33,627 nucleotides of DNA, from NCBI GenBank assembly GCA_021791715.1, contig JAJYWB010000072.1, positions 1 to 33,627 of the forward strand, given 5' to 3'. Shown piece after piece: positions 6,403 to 14,559 of the stretch. How positions within the stretch are numbered: the first letter of the stretch is position 1; each line of letters begins with the position of its first letter. The position numbers were made by a program, and so were the translations under genes. The DNA comes from Planctomycetota bacterium. GTDB lineage: Bacteria; Planctomycetota; Planctomycetia; Isosphaerales; Isosphaeraceae. The notes under the pieces were generated by a model, which made no database searches, was not told where the DNA came from, and saw only the letters and a list, made by a program, of their open reading frames with translations.

Positions 6403-6603
6403 ATGACGATGGACAAGAGTTTGAAAAAAGGGGGAGGATTGGTTCGAGCTCGGAACGTATTGACGCGTTCGGAACGGCTGCTGCTTTTGCAGCAAGATGA
6501 ACGGTGGAAGCCGGTCGACGGCGTGTTCAACCTGCCCAAAACGAAATATCGTCCGCTCGCTCCGGGGCAATCGGGTCCGAAACGGCCGACGACCTCCGAA
6601 TAA
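6403..6603 (+). CDS. Small basic protein (TIGR04137-like)
   Basis: A 66-residue, Lys/Arg-rich protein. It has the MDKSLKKGGGLVRARNVLTR start and the ERLLLLQQDERWKPVDGVFNLPKTK stretch typical of the 'small basic protein' family conserved across Planctomycetes, Verrucomicrobia and Chlamydiae. That family assignment is from memory. Its role is not known; the basic charge suggests nucleic-acid or ribosome association. ATG 6403 is chosen for GGGAG 9 bp upstream; ATG 6409 is possible and a TTG at 6394 is less likely. It is a monocistronic gene with its own strong promoter and a terminator that overlaps its stop codon. Confidence 0.85.
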   Translation: MTMDKSLKKGGGLVRARNVLTRSERLLLLQQDERWKPVDGVFNLPKTKYRPLAPGQSGPKRPTTSE

Positions 6604-6616
6604 GGTCGGCGGTTTT
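6586..6616 (+). terminator. Rho-independent terminator overlapping the stop codon
   Basis: CCGACGACC (6586-6594) pairs with GGTCGGCGG (6604-6612) with one mismatch and is followed by TTTT. The TAA stop (6601-6603) lies in the loop. Further downstream, CGCGTGTCTTTCCGCGG and CGCGTGTCTTTTCGCGG (about 6667 and 6704) are two more similar elements of unknown role. Confidence 0.7.
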
Positions 6617-6794
6617 GATCGCGGACGAGGCGTTCAATATACAGTTTCGTTGCTTGCGATGTGTCGCGTGTCTTTCCGCGGGTTTAATGCACGCGAAGTT
6701 CCGCGTGTCTTTTCGCGGTTTCTGTGCGCGACGTGACGCGCGTCGTTCGAATCGTCCGATTGCGTAGCGAGTTTGAGAAGCTCGGCTCGGGATG

Positions 6795-7085
6795 TTAGCG
6801 ATCGGTTGGGAGTTCGTTGATTTCGCCGGCGAGTTGAAAATCGAGTTTGGTAAGTCCGCCGACCGAGCGTGTCGCAAGCTCCACGCGCACGCTCCGGTAG
6901 CTAAGAATGAGATCGGGATGATGATCGTTCCGTTCGGCGAGCGGGGCGACCTGATTGACGAATTCGAGGGCGCGACGAAACGACGGAAAACGCCAGGTAC
7001 GCACGAGCATATCGCCGTGACGGTCCCACCCCTTGGCGTCGGGAAGCAACTCCTCGATCTCGGCCTCGGTCAGTTTTTCGGCCAT
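6795..7085 (-). CDS. Pterin-4a-carbinolamine dehydratase family protein
   Basis: A 96-residue protein of the PCD/DCoH family, of normal length. The members dehydrate 4a-hydroxytetrahydrobiopterin, or have been linked to molybdopterin metabolism. The family core is visible as ERNDHHPDLILSY (H55, H56, P57, D58) and the later GGLTKLDFQLA. The third active-site histidine, which normally sits in a T-H-x-x-G-G-L-T phrase (His79 of human PCD), is Arg73 here (ATRSVGGLT, codon CGC, one base from CAC). Activity may therefore be reduced or changed. The start is the ATG next to 7085. It stands alone between two plus-strand genes. Confidence 0.88.
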   Translation of the reverse strand: MAEKLTEAEIEELLPDAKGWDRHGDMLVRTWRFPSFRRALEFVNQVAPLAERNDHHPDLILSYRSVRVELATRSVGGLTKLDFQLAGEINELPTDR

Positions 7086-7476
7086 GATTCGACCTCTCGC
7101 GTTCGTGACTCGCTCGCCGCGACGCTCGCCGATCCGATTAAGAGAAAGTTATCTTTAAAGCATACAAGTTTGATCCGGCCGGTCGATCCGGACGAATTCG
7201 GCTCGTCACCATGGTGTATTATTAACCCGGATTCGAGAGCGAACAAGGGGGCGCGGAGCGAATCGCCGCGGCGACTCGCGGTGTAAATCCAAGAAACGCG
7301 TGTGAAACACGAAGCTCATCGCGTGAGAAGCGCCTTGGAAATCGGTTTGCATCACGGCGGGTATCGCCGAGGGAACGGACGAACAAAGCGGCGAGAATCG
7401 CCGTTGAGCGGCTTCGAAGCGGGCCGCGGAGAAGCGCCGAACACGCCGGTCGTGGAATCGGATTCGAGTTAAAACT
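7086..7476. other. Intergenic region between divergent PCD and ZIP genes
   Basis: About 390 bp with no recognisable gene or RNA. It must hold the divergent promoters. No confident -35/-10 pair was found. The end just before 7477 has no strong ribosome binding site. Confidence 0.4.
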
Positions 7477-8331
7477 ATGTTGTTGAAGTTATCATTTTTT
7501 TGCGCGGCGATCGTCGCTTCGAGTTTGGCGGGGGGGCTTGCGCCGTTGGCGACGGCGCTGACGCACACGAGGCTGCAGATTTATCTCAGTTTTTCGGCTG
7601 GGGCGATGTTGGGTGCGGCGTTTTTACATATGATCCCCGAGGCGGCGCGGCTGGGTTCTCCCGGAGCGACGAACTGGACAGCGGCTGGGCTTTTAACTCT
7701 GTTTCTTGTCGAGCGTTATTTCGCGTTTCATCATCATGAATCTCCCGCCGATCCGGTCGATCCTTGCCCGCCCGAGCCTCATTCGCATGCGCACGGGAGG
7801 GGTCACGCGGCGGGGATCGTCACCGAGGCGGCGCCCGGCGGCGCCGGCGGCGGAACGAAAGGGGGATCGCTTTCGTGGGGGTTCGCGGCGATCGGGCTGG
7901 CGATCCATTCGCTTGTGGGAGGTGTCGCGCTCGCGAGCGCGTGCGCCTCGGATCGATCGGCGGGATCTTTGGGCGGGCAAGCCGCGTGGAGCGTTTTTTT
8001 GGCGACGGTTCTGCACAAGCCCGCAGACTCGCTGACGATCGTGACGCTCGGGCTTCGCGGCGGACTTTCCAAGCGATCGGCGCATCTGATGAATTTGGGA
8101 TTCTCGCTGATGGTTCCGATCGGCGCAGCGGTTTTCCTTCTCGGCGCGAATCGTTTCGCCGCGGCGTCGCTCTCGGCGGTTTCATCGCGGGCGCTGGCGT
8201 TTTCGGCGGGAACGTTCCTTTGTGTCGCGCTTTCCGATCTGCTCCCCGAGCTTCAATTTCACTCGCACGATCGGCTTAAGTTGACGATCGCTCTGCTCGC
8301 GGGCTTCGGCGTGATGGCGATCGTCGATTAA
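7477..8331 (+). CDS. ZIP family divalent metal transporter
   Basis: A 284-residue inner-membrane protein of the ZIP (zinc/iron permease) family, which imports Zn2+ or related metals. About eight hydrophobic segments are visible. Segments 1-3 are within residues 1-85. A cytoplasmic His-rich loop follows at about 84-110 (FHHHESPAD... HSHAHGRGH), typical of metal-sensing loops. The metal-pathway helices carry HSLVGG (about residue 143) and LHKPAD (about 179), in place of the more usual HN..DG and HE..E phrases. Another Asp (SDLLPELQFHSHD) lies near the C-terminus. Probably monocistronic; it converges with the minus-strand operon ending at 8424. Confidence 0.88.
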   Translation: MLLKLSFFCAAIVASSLAGGLAPLATALTHTRLQIYLSFSAGAMLGAAFLHMIPEAARLGSPGATNWTAAGLLTLFLVERYFAFHHHESPADPVDPCPPEPHSHAHGRGHAAGIVTEAAPGGAGGGTKGGSLSWGFAAIGLAIHSLVGGVALASACASDRSAGSLGGQAAWSVFLATVLHKPADSLTIVTLGLRGGLSKRSAHLMNLGFSLMVPIGAAVFLLGANRFAAASLSAVSSRALAFSAGTFLCVALSDLLPELQFHSHDRLKLTIALLAGFGVMAIVD

Positions 8332-8423
8332 CGGAGTTTTTCTCAAACACGTCTGAGAATATGGATTGGACGGGCTTGAACGATCCCCTCGCGAGTCGCC
8401 AAGACGATCAACATAGGTGCGTA

Positions 8424-8756
8424 TCATGATCGATGAAAATGGAGAGTCGCCGCGCCTTCGGCGAGGGGGTCGACCGACCACGAGGCGAAGCCGAAGCCTT
8501 GTTCGCGGACCCAGCGCTCGATTTGACGGAGGATCGCATCGAAAGCGTCGGCCTTGCGATCGACGATCAGGCAGGCGATCGGCGGCGTTCCGCGCTCGCT
8601 TCGTTTTCGACCCCCCTCGACGTCGCGGATCGCCGCCGCCGCGACTCCATAAGTCGATTCAAGACGTTCCAGGAGCTTCTCGGATTCGATCGCGGCGGAT
8701 TCGACCCCTTCGATCACGAAGCTCATTCCGACGGCGCGTATTGATATCATCGGCAT
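8424..8756 (-). CDS. Hypothetical protein, last gene of the XPB operon
   Basis: A 110-residue protein that I do not recognise. ATG 8756 is preferred; a TTG at 8819 would extend it by 21 residues, but this part has no conserved look. The sequence alternates strand and helix: MISIRAVGMSFVIEGV, a helix at about 20-36, then PPIACLIVDRKADAFDAILRQIERW, and a final strand ending TLHFHRS. No signal peptide or membrane segment is seen. It begins 67 bp after the stop of the 787-residue gene on the same strand, so it may be cotranscribed, but cotranscription is not certain. Confidence 0.55.
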   Translation of the reverse strand: MPMISIRAVGMSFVIEGVESAAIESEKLLERLESTYGVAAAAIRDVEGGRKRSERGTPPIACLIVDRKADAFDAILRQIERWVREQGFGFASWSVDPLAEGAATLHFHRS

Positions 8757-8823
8757 ACGGAAACCCTTGGCGATCGAATCCGAACGGCGGTATTCGGGAT
8801 CGAATCGCGAGATCTTCAATCAA

Positions 8824-11187
8824 TTATCCCGTCTCGGCGATTTCGAGTTCGAGGCCCAACTCGGCGAGCGCGGAGCGGAGCGGTTCGATGCCGTCCCGCG
8901 GTACGACGATCGACGAATCGCCCAAACGCTCTCCCAGATGATCACGCGTCGCCGGGTGTTGGAGCAGTCCGTCGATCAGATCGGCGCGGGGCGCGGTTAA
9001 AACATAGCGGATGGAAGCGGTAAGCGTTCGTCGGCGTTCGTCGTTTAAATCGCGCCGGGCCGCGTGGAGCAAAAGCCTGACCGCGGGAGTCGGCCTCCGA
9101 CCCGCGCGCCTTTGAAACCACGCGTCGATCTGATCGTCATATAAACCTTCGGCGAAAGCTCGGGCGATCGATCGCGGGGTGATTCGAAACCGCGTCCGTC
9201 GGATTCCCGCGGGATCGTCGATCGACGCGACGGGGTCGGCGATTTTCCTCAGCTCGGCGTCGATCAACAGATCGGTACGCGATAAATCGAGCGAAAGGGT
9301 GACTCCGTCGGTTTCGACCTCGATGCAAGCCTCGGCGGGCTTGCGATAATCACGTGAGCCGATTTGTCGAAACAGATGATAAGGAATCGACGATTCCTCT
9401 TCGACCAGAAGTAAACGATCGCCCACGCGATCGGGCATCGGTTTATCGGCGGCGCGCCACGCTTCGAGGGCGTGTTCGAGATCTTCGGTCGCGGCGAATT
9501 CGAGGAGCGTCGCCGCGGGGTGGTATGTCAATCGATCGCGCCTTGACGCCCAGGTTGTGATCGCGGCGGAAACGCCGGGAGGAATGGGGCGCCCCGAGTG
9601 TGTCTCGAGGCGGCGAACGATCGCCGCGGCGGTGAGGCCGCTTTCGAGCCCCAGATAGATCGATTCGGCGGTCAGTTTGAGTTCGATCGCTGCGCCCAGC
9701 CTGATCCAGCGAGCGAAACGCCCCAAATCGCCGATCAGACGAGGAGTAAGCCCCTGGCGATACGCGATCATTTCAAAATTGGGCTGAACGACGAGGAATT
9801 GGTCGAAACCTCGGCGCGGTTCGGGGGGCGGCCCCAAGGTTAAAACATACCGAGCCAGAGGGGTTGGTTGCACGACGCGGCGCCCGCTCGGAGACTCCTC
9901 GGCCGCCCGAATCAGCCCCAACTGATAAAACTCTCCGAACAGCAACGATTGGAGATATAAAACGCCCTGATCGCCGTTTCCGCGCTTTTGACCGTCGCGT
10001 TCGACTTTTCGTTTCGTCTTGGCTTTCGGTTCCGCGGTCTTTGGTTTATATGACGGTTTGTTTTTTGCTTCGGAGCGGTCGGCGCCTTCTGCTCGAACCG
10101 GGATTTGATCGCGCCAATCGGGCCATGCCGCGGTGAGCGCCGCGGCGAGATCTTCGATCGTCGTCCATTCATCTTCTTTTAAGCTTTCGAGCCAAAACAG
10201 GACGGCGAGCCTGGGAAACCAGGCGTCGGCGTCGGGTTTGGCGTCGGCGGTGAGCGGGGCGGGAGTGAGTTTTCGGAGCGGGATCAATCGCGGCAGATGC
10301 ACCGCGTGTTCCTCCCAGAAGTCGTAGCGTGCGGGGAGGAGACGATCGCCGTCGCGTTCGTCGACGATTAATTCGACCGAACGCGCCGCTTCGAGCCAAA
10401 ACCGCGCGGGGTCGACGATCGGTTCGATCTCGTCGGCGGGAGGCGACGTGAGCGTGGCGTCGTCTTCAAAACGTTTGCGATCGCGTTGAAACAGAACTCC
10501 GCCTTGCGTTTTTTTGGGGGGTTCGGCGTCGACGCGTTGCCAGACCGCGGAGAGCCTTAAAATGGGCTCCAAACCGTCGGCCTCGCGGATCAAGCGGACC
10601 GAGCGCACGACGGGGAGAGGGAGATCGCCGATCAAATCACCCGGTCGAGTCGGTCGGATCGCGTTCAGAACGATCGGGTGCGCGGCGACCCGCCGACGCG
10701 AATCCCATAAGCCGTTTTGATATTCGGCGTAACCGCTTTTGGGAACGCCGGCCAAGGATTTATCATAAAAGTAAATTGTTTGATGATCAATTCTAGCGAC
10801 GATTCCGAACCCGGCGAGTTCGCCGTAGATGTTTGCATAATGCGCTCCGAGCGCGAGGAGGACGGAGCGCCACGCGGGCTCGGGCCAAACCGACGATTCG
10901 GTTAACGAGAAAAGGCCGACGGCGAATCGCGCCGCGGGAGAGAGCTTCGATTCGATCGCGCGGAAGCGATCGAAGTCGCGAAGATGAAGATCGATCGATT
11001 CGACGATTGAATCGGGCGCGTCGTGGATGTTTGGAATCGCGAGAGTTCTCGCGATCGCGGCGAGAGATTCGCGTCCGCTCGATTTGAGCGCGAGGCGGTA
11101 GAGCGAAGTCGGATCGCTCGCCGAGTAATCTCGGGGAGGCGCGGCGACGTCGACGTTCGACCGATCCCAATCCCCCTCTCGATTCAT
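8824..11187 (-). CDS. Helicase-associated (Helicase_C_3, XPB/Ssl2-like) protein
   Basis: A 787-residue, probably cytoplasmic protein. Residues 1 to about 360 appear mostly helical, with winged-helix-like stretches. A Lys-rich linker follows at about 370-405. The Helicase_C_3 domain is at about 464-590, starting FLVVQPNFEMIAY and including LARFARWIRLGAAIELKLTAES-like sequence and SGLTAAAIVRRLETHSGRPIP. No Walker motifs are present, so it is not itself a helicase. In mycobacteria a related protein (Rv0862c) is encoded next to the XPB homologue Ercc3 (Rv0861c). The same pairing here suggests a partner or regulator of the helicase in DNA repair. Its ATG overlaps the TGA of the upstream 89-residue gene (ATGA), indicating translational coupling. 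Confidence 0.85.
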   Translation of the reverse strand: MNREGDWDRSNVDVAAPPRDYSASDPTSLYRLALKSSGRESLAAIARTLAIPNIHDAPDSIVESIDLHLRDFDRFRAIESKLSPAARFAVGLFSLTESSVWPEPAWRSVLLALGAHYANIYGELAGFGIVARIDHQTIYFYDKSLAGVPKSGYAEYQNGLWDSRRRVAAHPIVLNAIRPTRPGDLIGDLPLPVVRSVRLIREADGLEPILRLSAVWQRVDAEPPKKTQGGVLFQRDRKRFEDDATLTSPPADEIEPIVDPARFWLEAARSVELIVDERDGDRLLPARYDFWEEHAVHLPRLIPLRKLTPAPLTADAKPDADAWFPRLAVLFWLESLKEDEWTTIEDLAAALTAAWPDWRDQIPVRAEGADRSEAKNKPSYKPKTAEPKAKTKRKVERDGQKRGNGDQGVLYLQSLLFGEFYQLGLIRAAEESPSGRRVVQPTPLARYVLTLGPPPEPRRGFDQFLVVQPNFEMIAYRQGLTPRLIGDLGRFARWIRLGAAIELKLTAESIYLGLESGLTAAAIVRRLETHSGRPIPPGVSAAITTWASRRDRLTYHPAATLLEFAATEDLEHALEAWRAADKPMPDRVGDRLLLVEEESSIPYHLFRQIGSRDYRKPAEACIEVETDGVTLSLDLSRTDLLIDAELRKIADPVASIDDPAGIRRTRFRITPRSIARAFAEGLYDDQIDAWFQRRAGRRPTPAVRLLLHAARRDLNDERRRTLTASIRYVLTAPRADLIDGLLQHPATRDHLGERLGDSSIVVPRDGIEPLRSALAELGLELEIAETG

Positions 11188-11453
11188 CGCGATCCAGCCT
11201 CGGACTCATTGCCGCCGCGAGCGACTCGAGGCGCGTGCCCCATGCGTCTCAACTCGTCGAGAAGCATCTGCTCCCCCTCGGGTCGAACGAGCAGAACGGT
11301 CGGCGAAAGCCGAGCCTGAAGGTTCCTCGCCAACGTTTTACGAGCGATAAGCTCTTCGGCAAGGAGGGGATCGTTCGTTTTCACGAGCGCCACCCGTCGA
11401 TGAATCTTCACCGGGATCCTACCGCCTCGAGTCGACTCCGAAGACCGATTCAT
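11184..11453 (-). CDS. 89-residue protein between XPB helicase and Helicase_C_3 gene
   Basis: A small basic protein of unknown function. It starts 13 bp after the helicase stop and ends in an ATGA overlap with the 787-residue gene, so it is an integral part of the operon. Residues 28-77 can be laid without gaps on residues 734-783 of the 787-residue neighbour. I count 10 identities in 50, mostly Leu, Arg and Gly at equivalent places: LxxRL, then V-x-x-x-x-G, then L-x-x-x-L-x-x-x-G. I infer a free-standing version of that C-terminal tail domain. The N-terminal third (residues 1-25) is basic and may bind nucleic acid. Similarity is weak and needs a profile search. Confidence 0.65.
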   Translation of the reverse strand: MNRSSESTRGGRIPVKIHRRVALVKTNDPLLAEELIARKTLARNLQARLSPTVLLVRPEGEQMLLDELRRMGHAPRVARGGNESEAGSR

Positions 11454-11466
11454 GAATGTTCTCGAA

Positions 11467-13191
11467 TTAAGAAGCTTTATGATGCCTCGATGCGGGCGAC
11501 TCCGACCGCAACTCGGATTCGTCGATGATCGTATAAGTGTATCCTTGCTCGGTGAGGAAAAGCTGGCGATGGAGCGCGAAATCCATCTCGCGGGTGTCGC
11601 GACTGACGAGCGTGAAGAAAAGCGCGGGATCTCCGCTCCGCGCCTTGGGTCGGAGAATCCGGCCCAATCTCTGAGCCTCCTCCTGGCGGCTGCCGAAGGT
11701 TCCCGAGATCTGGATCATCACGTTCGCGTCGGGCAGATCGATCGCGAAGTTGCCCACTTTCGAGAGGACGAGGCGGCGAATCTCCCCCTCGCGAAACCGC
11801 CGATACAACGTTTCGCGCTCGGGGTTGGACGTTTGCCCCGTGATTAAAGGAACACAAAATCGCTCACTGATTCGTTTGAGTTGTTTGAGGTATTGACCGA
11901 TGATGAGCACGCGATCGTCGGGTCCGGTGAAACGATCGAGGAGGATCGCGACGAGATCCTCTTTGGTTTCGTTTTCGCTGGCGACCCTAAATTTATCGCG
12001 CCAATCGGCGAGCGCGTATTCCATGCGAATCGGCTCGGGGAGCGAAAGCCGCACCTCGTGACACCGCGCCTCGGCGATCCACCCTTTTTGTTCGAGCACC
12101 CGCCAGGGGACGTCGAACTTCTTGGGGCCGATCAGGCTGAAGACGTCTTCCTCGCGGCCGTCCTCGCGCACCAGCGTGGCCGTTAAACCGAGCCGACGCC
12201 GCGCCTGGATATCCGCGGTCGCCCGAAAAACGGGGGCGGGAAGCAGATGCACCTCGTCATAAATAATGAGCCCCCAATCTTGCTCATTAAATATATGAAA
12301 ATGCGGAAATTCCGAAGCGCGGTCGGGTCGATAGGTGACGATCTGGTAGGTTGCGAGCGTGATCGGCGCGATCGCCTTGGAATCGCCGGTGTAAAGCGCG
12401 ACCTGTTCTTCGGGGATGTCGGTTTTATCGAGGATTTCGCGTTTCCACTGTTCGACGGCGGTGGTGCTGGTGGTGAGGATGAGCGTTTTTCGGCCGATCG
12501 CCGCGAGCGCCGCGATGCCGACGATCGTTTTACCGGCGCCGCAGGGAAGGACGATAACCCCGGAGCCTCCGCGAGCGTCGCCGTTGTTGTGAAACGCCTC
12601 GAACGCCATCCGTTGATAATCGCGCACGCGGAAGGTCGCCCCCGACCGCGCCGTCTCTCGAAGCGCCACCTCGAGCGGGGCGCCGGGGGTGTAACCCGCG
12701 AGATCCTCGGCGGGATAGCCGACGGCGATCAACGCTTGTTTAAGAACACCTCGGTACGCGTCGTCGACCTCGTACGAATCGACCTCGACACGCTTACCCA
12801 GATACTCGCGCACCCGCTTGTTTCGACCCAATTCTTCGAGCAGAGCGCGATCGTCGCACGTGAGCCGCAAGACGCCGTCGACGCGATTGAGCCGCACGCG
12901 GCCGTAACGCCCGACGAGATCCAACAAATCGGGCGCCAAATTCGCGGGGATTGGAAATTTGCTGAAGCGATCGAGCGCGGCGATCATCTCGTCGGCGGTC
13001 ATTCCGGCGGCGGCGGCGTTCCACAACGAAAGAGGCGTAAGCCTATAAGTATGTATATGTTCCGGGCTTTTTTCGAGTTCGGCGAACGGGGCGATCGCGT
13101 CTCGCGCCTCCTCGAAGCGGGGGTTGTCGACTTCGAGCAAGATCGTCCTATCCCCCTGGACGATAAGGGGGTTGGCGGGATGATAGGGCAT
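11467..13191 (-). CDS. XPB/ERCC3-type DNA repair helicase
   Basis: A 574-residue superfamily 2 DNA helicase of the XPB family (3'-5' DNA unwinding, nucleotide-excision-type repair). In this numbering the order is: an N-terminal helicase-associated region (about 1-130), a damage-recognition-like region (about 130-190), Walker A LPCGAGKTIVG (about 215), DEVH box IIYDEVHLLP (312-315), motif III GLTATLVRED, and the RED motif R342-E343-D344 that marks XPB proteins. QRLGRILRPKARSGDPALFF is the motif VI region. The ATG at 13191 fits the conserved start better than an upstream TTG at 13269, whose extra 26 residues look non-coding. It heads the operon with the 89-residue, 787-residue and 110-residue genes. 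Confidence 0.93.
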   Translation of the reverse strand: MPYHPANPLIVQGDRTILLEVDNPRFEEARDAIAPFAELEKSPEHIHTYRLTPLSLWNAAAAGMTADEMIAALDRFSKFPIPANLAPDLLDLVGRYGRVRLNRVDGVLRLTCDDRALLEELGRNKRVREYLGKRVEVDSYEVDDAYRGVLKQALIAVGYPAEDLAGYTPGAPLEVALRETARSGATFRVRDYQRMAFEAFHNNGDARGGSGVIVLPCGAGKTIVGIAALAAIGRKTLILTTSTTAVEQWKREILDKTDIPEEQVALYTGDSKAIAPITLATYQIVTYRPDRASEFPHFHIFNEQDWGLIIYDEVHLLPAPVFRATADIQARRRLGLTATLVREDGREEDVFSLIGPKKFDVPWRVLEQKGWIAEARCHEVRLSLPEPIRMEYALADWRDKFRVASENETKEDLVAILLDRFTGPDDRVLIIGQYLKQLKRISERFCVPLITGQTSNPERETLYRRFREGEIRRLVLSKVGNFAIDLPDANVMIQISGTFGSRQEEAQRLGRILRPKARSGDPALFFTLVSRDTREMDFALHRQLFLTEQGYTYTIIDESELRSESPASRHHKAS

Positions 13192-13645
13192 GTGCGTCGT
13201 GCCCGACCGATGGATCGATCGGGAATGGTTCCCTCGGGGCGACGGTTGATAACGGCCGTGCTTAACCAAGCTATCGTAGGAAAGGCCGGCGCGACGTGCA
13301 AGGCCGGAATTTCGCGAAAAACCCCGCGCCGAGCCTCGATTAAACGCGCTTGAATATCCAATTTGTCCGATAGATTCGACGTCTTGTTTTTAGTTTCAAC
13401 ATGTGCGGAATAAGTTTGTGTGACATATCGCCGCCGATCACCCTCCGCGGTTCCAAGGTTCGCCGCGCACGGCTTTCGAGGCTCGGCGAGGCGCGGGCTT
13501 TCTTCATTTCTTCGTGTCAACCCAGGTTGATCGATTTCAATCCGCGGCGTAGAATTTGCTAGTAGAGGGCGCGGCGACGGGTTGGAGCGTGTTTTCTCGC
13601 TCCCGTCGCCGATCGTGATCTCGACTGGGTGAGGAGCACCCTTTC
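13192..13645. other. Divergent intergenic region upstream of the XPB operon
   Basis: About 450 bp between the divergently transcribed helicase and the 175-residue gene. An AT-rich patch around 13370-13425 (TTGTTTTTAGTTTCAAC) is the likely promoter zone. No LexA- or RecA-NDp-like operator could be recognised with confidence. No gene seen. Confidence 0.4.
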
Positions 13646-14173
13646 ATGACGCATGCAATCGTCGAATCCCATCCGCTTCATCGGTTGTTTCGGGGTCTTA
13701 CCGAATACACCTTCGCCGCCGAACTCGGTGTCGCCGATCCCGGGCTCGTCGGTTATATCGCCGACCTTTTAGCGCGGTTCGTCACCGCCGCGGCGATCTG
13801 GAAGGTTCGCGACGATCAGGGGCGAATCGTCCCCGAAGTCGTTTCGATGATCGCCGAGGCCGAGTCCGCGGCCGACGTCGAGCGTCGCCGCGAATGTCAT
13901 CGCCATGTCGGCGATTACACGCTCTTCTGGACGGGTGTTTATCCCGAAGCCGTGCCTAAATTACAGGCTTCGCACTCGATCGATCGCCTGATCAACTATC
14001 AAGAGCAAGGTAAACGTTCGTATTACCTCGCAGGAACTCTCGGCGGCGACGAGGCGAACCTGCTTCGAAGGCTGAGCGTCGAATTCGAGCTCTGCGCCTT
14101 CGGGCTCTCGCTCGTCCGCCGCGAATGGGAACGCCGCGAAGGTCCCCAACCGCTCGGACCGATCTTAACGTAA
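13646..14173 (+). CDS. Conserved-looking hypothetical protein
   Basis: A 175-residue protein with no signal peptide or clear membrane segment. It is mostly helical. The middle carries ERRRECHRHVGDYTLFWTG (about 79-98), with two His and a Cys close together, then YPEAVPKLQASHSIDRLINY and a helix rich in charged residues near the C-terminus. I have the impression of a planctomycete-specific family but cannot name it. The start has GTGAGGAG about 12 bp upstream. It is divergent from the XPB operon and followed by a 386-bp gap. Confidence 0.72.
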   Translation: MTHAIVESHPLHRLFRGLTEYTFAAELGVADPGLVGYIADLLARFVTAAAIWKVRDDQGRIVPEVVSMIAEAESAADVERRRECHRHVGDYTLFWTGVYPEAVPKLQASHSIDRLINYQEQGKRSYYLAGTLGGDEANLLRRLSVEFELCAFGLSLVRREWERREGPQPLGPILT

Positions 14174-14559
14174 GTTTCTTCTTATCCAGATACTTACGAT
14201 ATCCCTTTCGCCTCCAATACGCCGTCGCGCTGCGCTCGAGCTTCGCCGCGGACCGATTCGCCCGCGCGGTGAGTTTTGTTCAAATTCGCGTTTTCCAAAC
14301 GCCGACACGCCATAAGCGGCCGCGATTTTCGCATCCAAGCCTTACTGAACAACTTGTGAACGCATTTTAGGCGAACGTGCGTGATCGCCGTATCGCCGCG
14401 TATTGTGGAAGCTCGAGACGAACCCGATTTCGGGCGATTTCGTCTAGAGATTTGATCAAGATATATGTTAGGATTTCCGCTCGGTCGCGGTTCGAACGAT
14501 CGCGCCGATTCACGCGAGACGCCGAGTCGGCGACACGCGACTTTTGTCGAGATCCCGCC
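14174..14559. other. Intergenic region before the rhomboid gene
   Basis: No recognisable gene or RNA. The open frame that continues upstream of the rhomboid ATG is Arg/Ser-rich and unlike a real N-terminus. An AT-rich spot (AGATATATGTTAGG, about 14459) could be a promoter -10 region. Confidence 0.4.

Noticed and set aside
12247..13353. Long open frame on the plus strand opposite the XPB helicase
   Set aside because: The minus strand has all helicase motifs; the plus frame looks like a composition artefact.
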